From NCBI GenBank assembly GCA_026315105.1, contig CM048750.1:261321151-261385150 (forward strand): a stretch of DNA of 64,000 bases. The letters are read 5' to 3'. Position 1 is the stretch's first letter, and the number at the start of each line of letters is the position of its first letter. The notes beneath the pieces were generated by a model. That model was not told the origin of the DNA, searched no databases, and worked only from the letters and a program-made list of their open reading frames with translations. The DNA is from Locusta migratoria (lineage: Eukaryota > Arthropoda > Insecta > Orthoptera > Acrididae). The position numbers and the translations under genes were made by a program. Positions 63,437-64,000 of the stretch are shown piece by piece.

Positions 63437-64000
63437 GGCGGTTCGTGATATTGTTGCAGTGTTCTACAACTCCCAACTAAAACACACCTATGTCCCCTTT
63501 TTTTCACATATTTTTTCGTTTAGCACCATGAAAGCAGTGTTGTCAAGTTAGTGGTTTTCCCACTTAATCTGGTGGTTCTGTGTACCTGTCTAGTGGGAAA
63601 AATTTGCATCTAGTGCAGAGCTTTCCAAACCGGGTGTCGCGACACCCTGGGGTGTCGCGTAGTAGTATCAAGGGTGTCGCGAGACTAACAAATTTAGACT
63701 CTAAACAAAAAAACTTGGCATAAAATAACACAAAATACCCTTCATACTACCCTGAAGACTCGCCTGCAGCGAAACAGCCTTCTCTTCATTCAGTGCACCA
63801 CAGATTACGTATTAAAGGAATGATCGGTGCACATTAATTGCGTGCTCAGCCGCTAGGCGGCAGCTCTGCTTAAGCAGCAGTAGACACACAGGATTCGTTC
63901 AAGCAGCTGCTAGTCGCCAGATTCCAGCAAACTGCGCATGCGCAGAGCTGCAGCTGATACTCGATAACAGCTCTTCCCATGCGCAGTTTACTGGAACTGT
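63437..64000. mobile_element. Two hAT-type left ends, cut by the window edge
   Basis: CAGTGGCGGTTCGTG at 63437 is a hAT-type terminus like that at 1207. CAGAGCTTTCCAAACCGGG followed by TGTCGCGACACCC at 63616 resembles another hAT-type terminus with sub-terminal TGTCGCG repeats. Neither right end is in the window. A hairpin-capable pair of AACTGCGCATGCGCAG-like words lies at 63929-63990. Confidence 0.5.

Noticed and set aside
1..64000. CRISPR array, bacterial operons, rRNA genes, telomeric TTAGG repeats
   Set aside because: I looked for regularly spaced repeats, ribosome-binding sites, rRNA core motifs and TTAGG runs and found none; the window is animal-type repeat-rich DNA.

Overview
The window looks like an intergenic or intronic stretch of a large, repeat-packed insect genome. 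The tRNA-headed SINEs, the LINE families and the mariner/Tc1-type elements resemble what I associate with grasshoppers and locusts (Orthoptera, Schistocerca-like). That assignment is inference from repeat character, not from a host gene. I found no convincing host protein-coding gene, no rRNA gene and no CRISPR array. Nearly every recognisable coding stretch is a retrotransposon or transposase, usually broken.

Layout. 1-2.4 kb: unique-looking DNA with a hAT-type non-autonomous element. 2.4-3.7 kb: 5'-truncated CR1/jockey-like LINE. 4.7-7.2 kb: Tc1/mariner-type element with a DUF4817-like transposase N-terminus, carrying a SINE and a probable solo LTR, its right end tandemly duplicated. 7.7-10.3 kb: an R1/I-like LINE 3' end, then an RTE-like LINE. 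10.4-10.9 kb: solo LTR. 11.4-14.2 kb: tandem segmental duplication, one copy with a 349-bp foldback element. 14.2-17.2 kb: LINE and Tc1 relics. 17.4-17.6 kb: a palindrome with tRNA-like arms. 19.3-20.7 kb: LINE carrying a hAT MITE. 21.2-29.1 kb: a SINE, then a three-level nest in which a Ty3-type LTR retrotransposon (24351-28732) sits in an L1/Tx1-like LINE, which sits in an inverted-repeat element with tRNA-like arms. 30-33.2 kb: RTE-like LINE, helitron-like repeats, hAT MITE. 33.8-34.8 kb: TIR element of unknown family. 36-39 kb: SINE, MITE, Helitron 3' end, decayed mariner. 39.5-40.2 kb: SINE split by a solo LTR. 42-46.3 kb: one Tc1 transposon broken into three pieces by a LINE and a 2.1-kb insertion. 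48-49.5 kb: RTE-like LINE. 52.7-55.2 kb: SINE pile-up and solo LTR. 55.3-58.7 kb: large inverted duplication. 60.1-60.4 kb: second tRNA-armed element. 61.7-63.0 kb: MITE carrying a mariner-type MITE and a SINE. 63.4 kb to the edge: two hAT left ends.

The most useful observations are: (1) inverted-repeat elements whose two arms each contain tRNA-like sequence; (2) a very young Ty3-type element, LTRs identical by eye, with one long ORF that has lost protease and reverse transcriptase but kept Gag, RNase H and integrase; (3) repeated LTR-end/primer-binding-site units inside the LTRs of that family; (4) a foldback element with mirror-image CRE and TATA motifs facing outward; and (5) several insertions that can be ordered in time from target-site duplications. 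All coordinates and alignments are by eye, so ends without a visible target-site duplication are good to about 10-20 bp.
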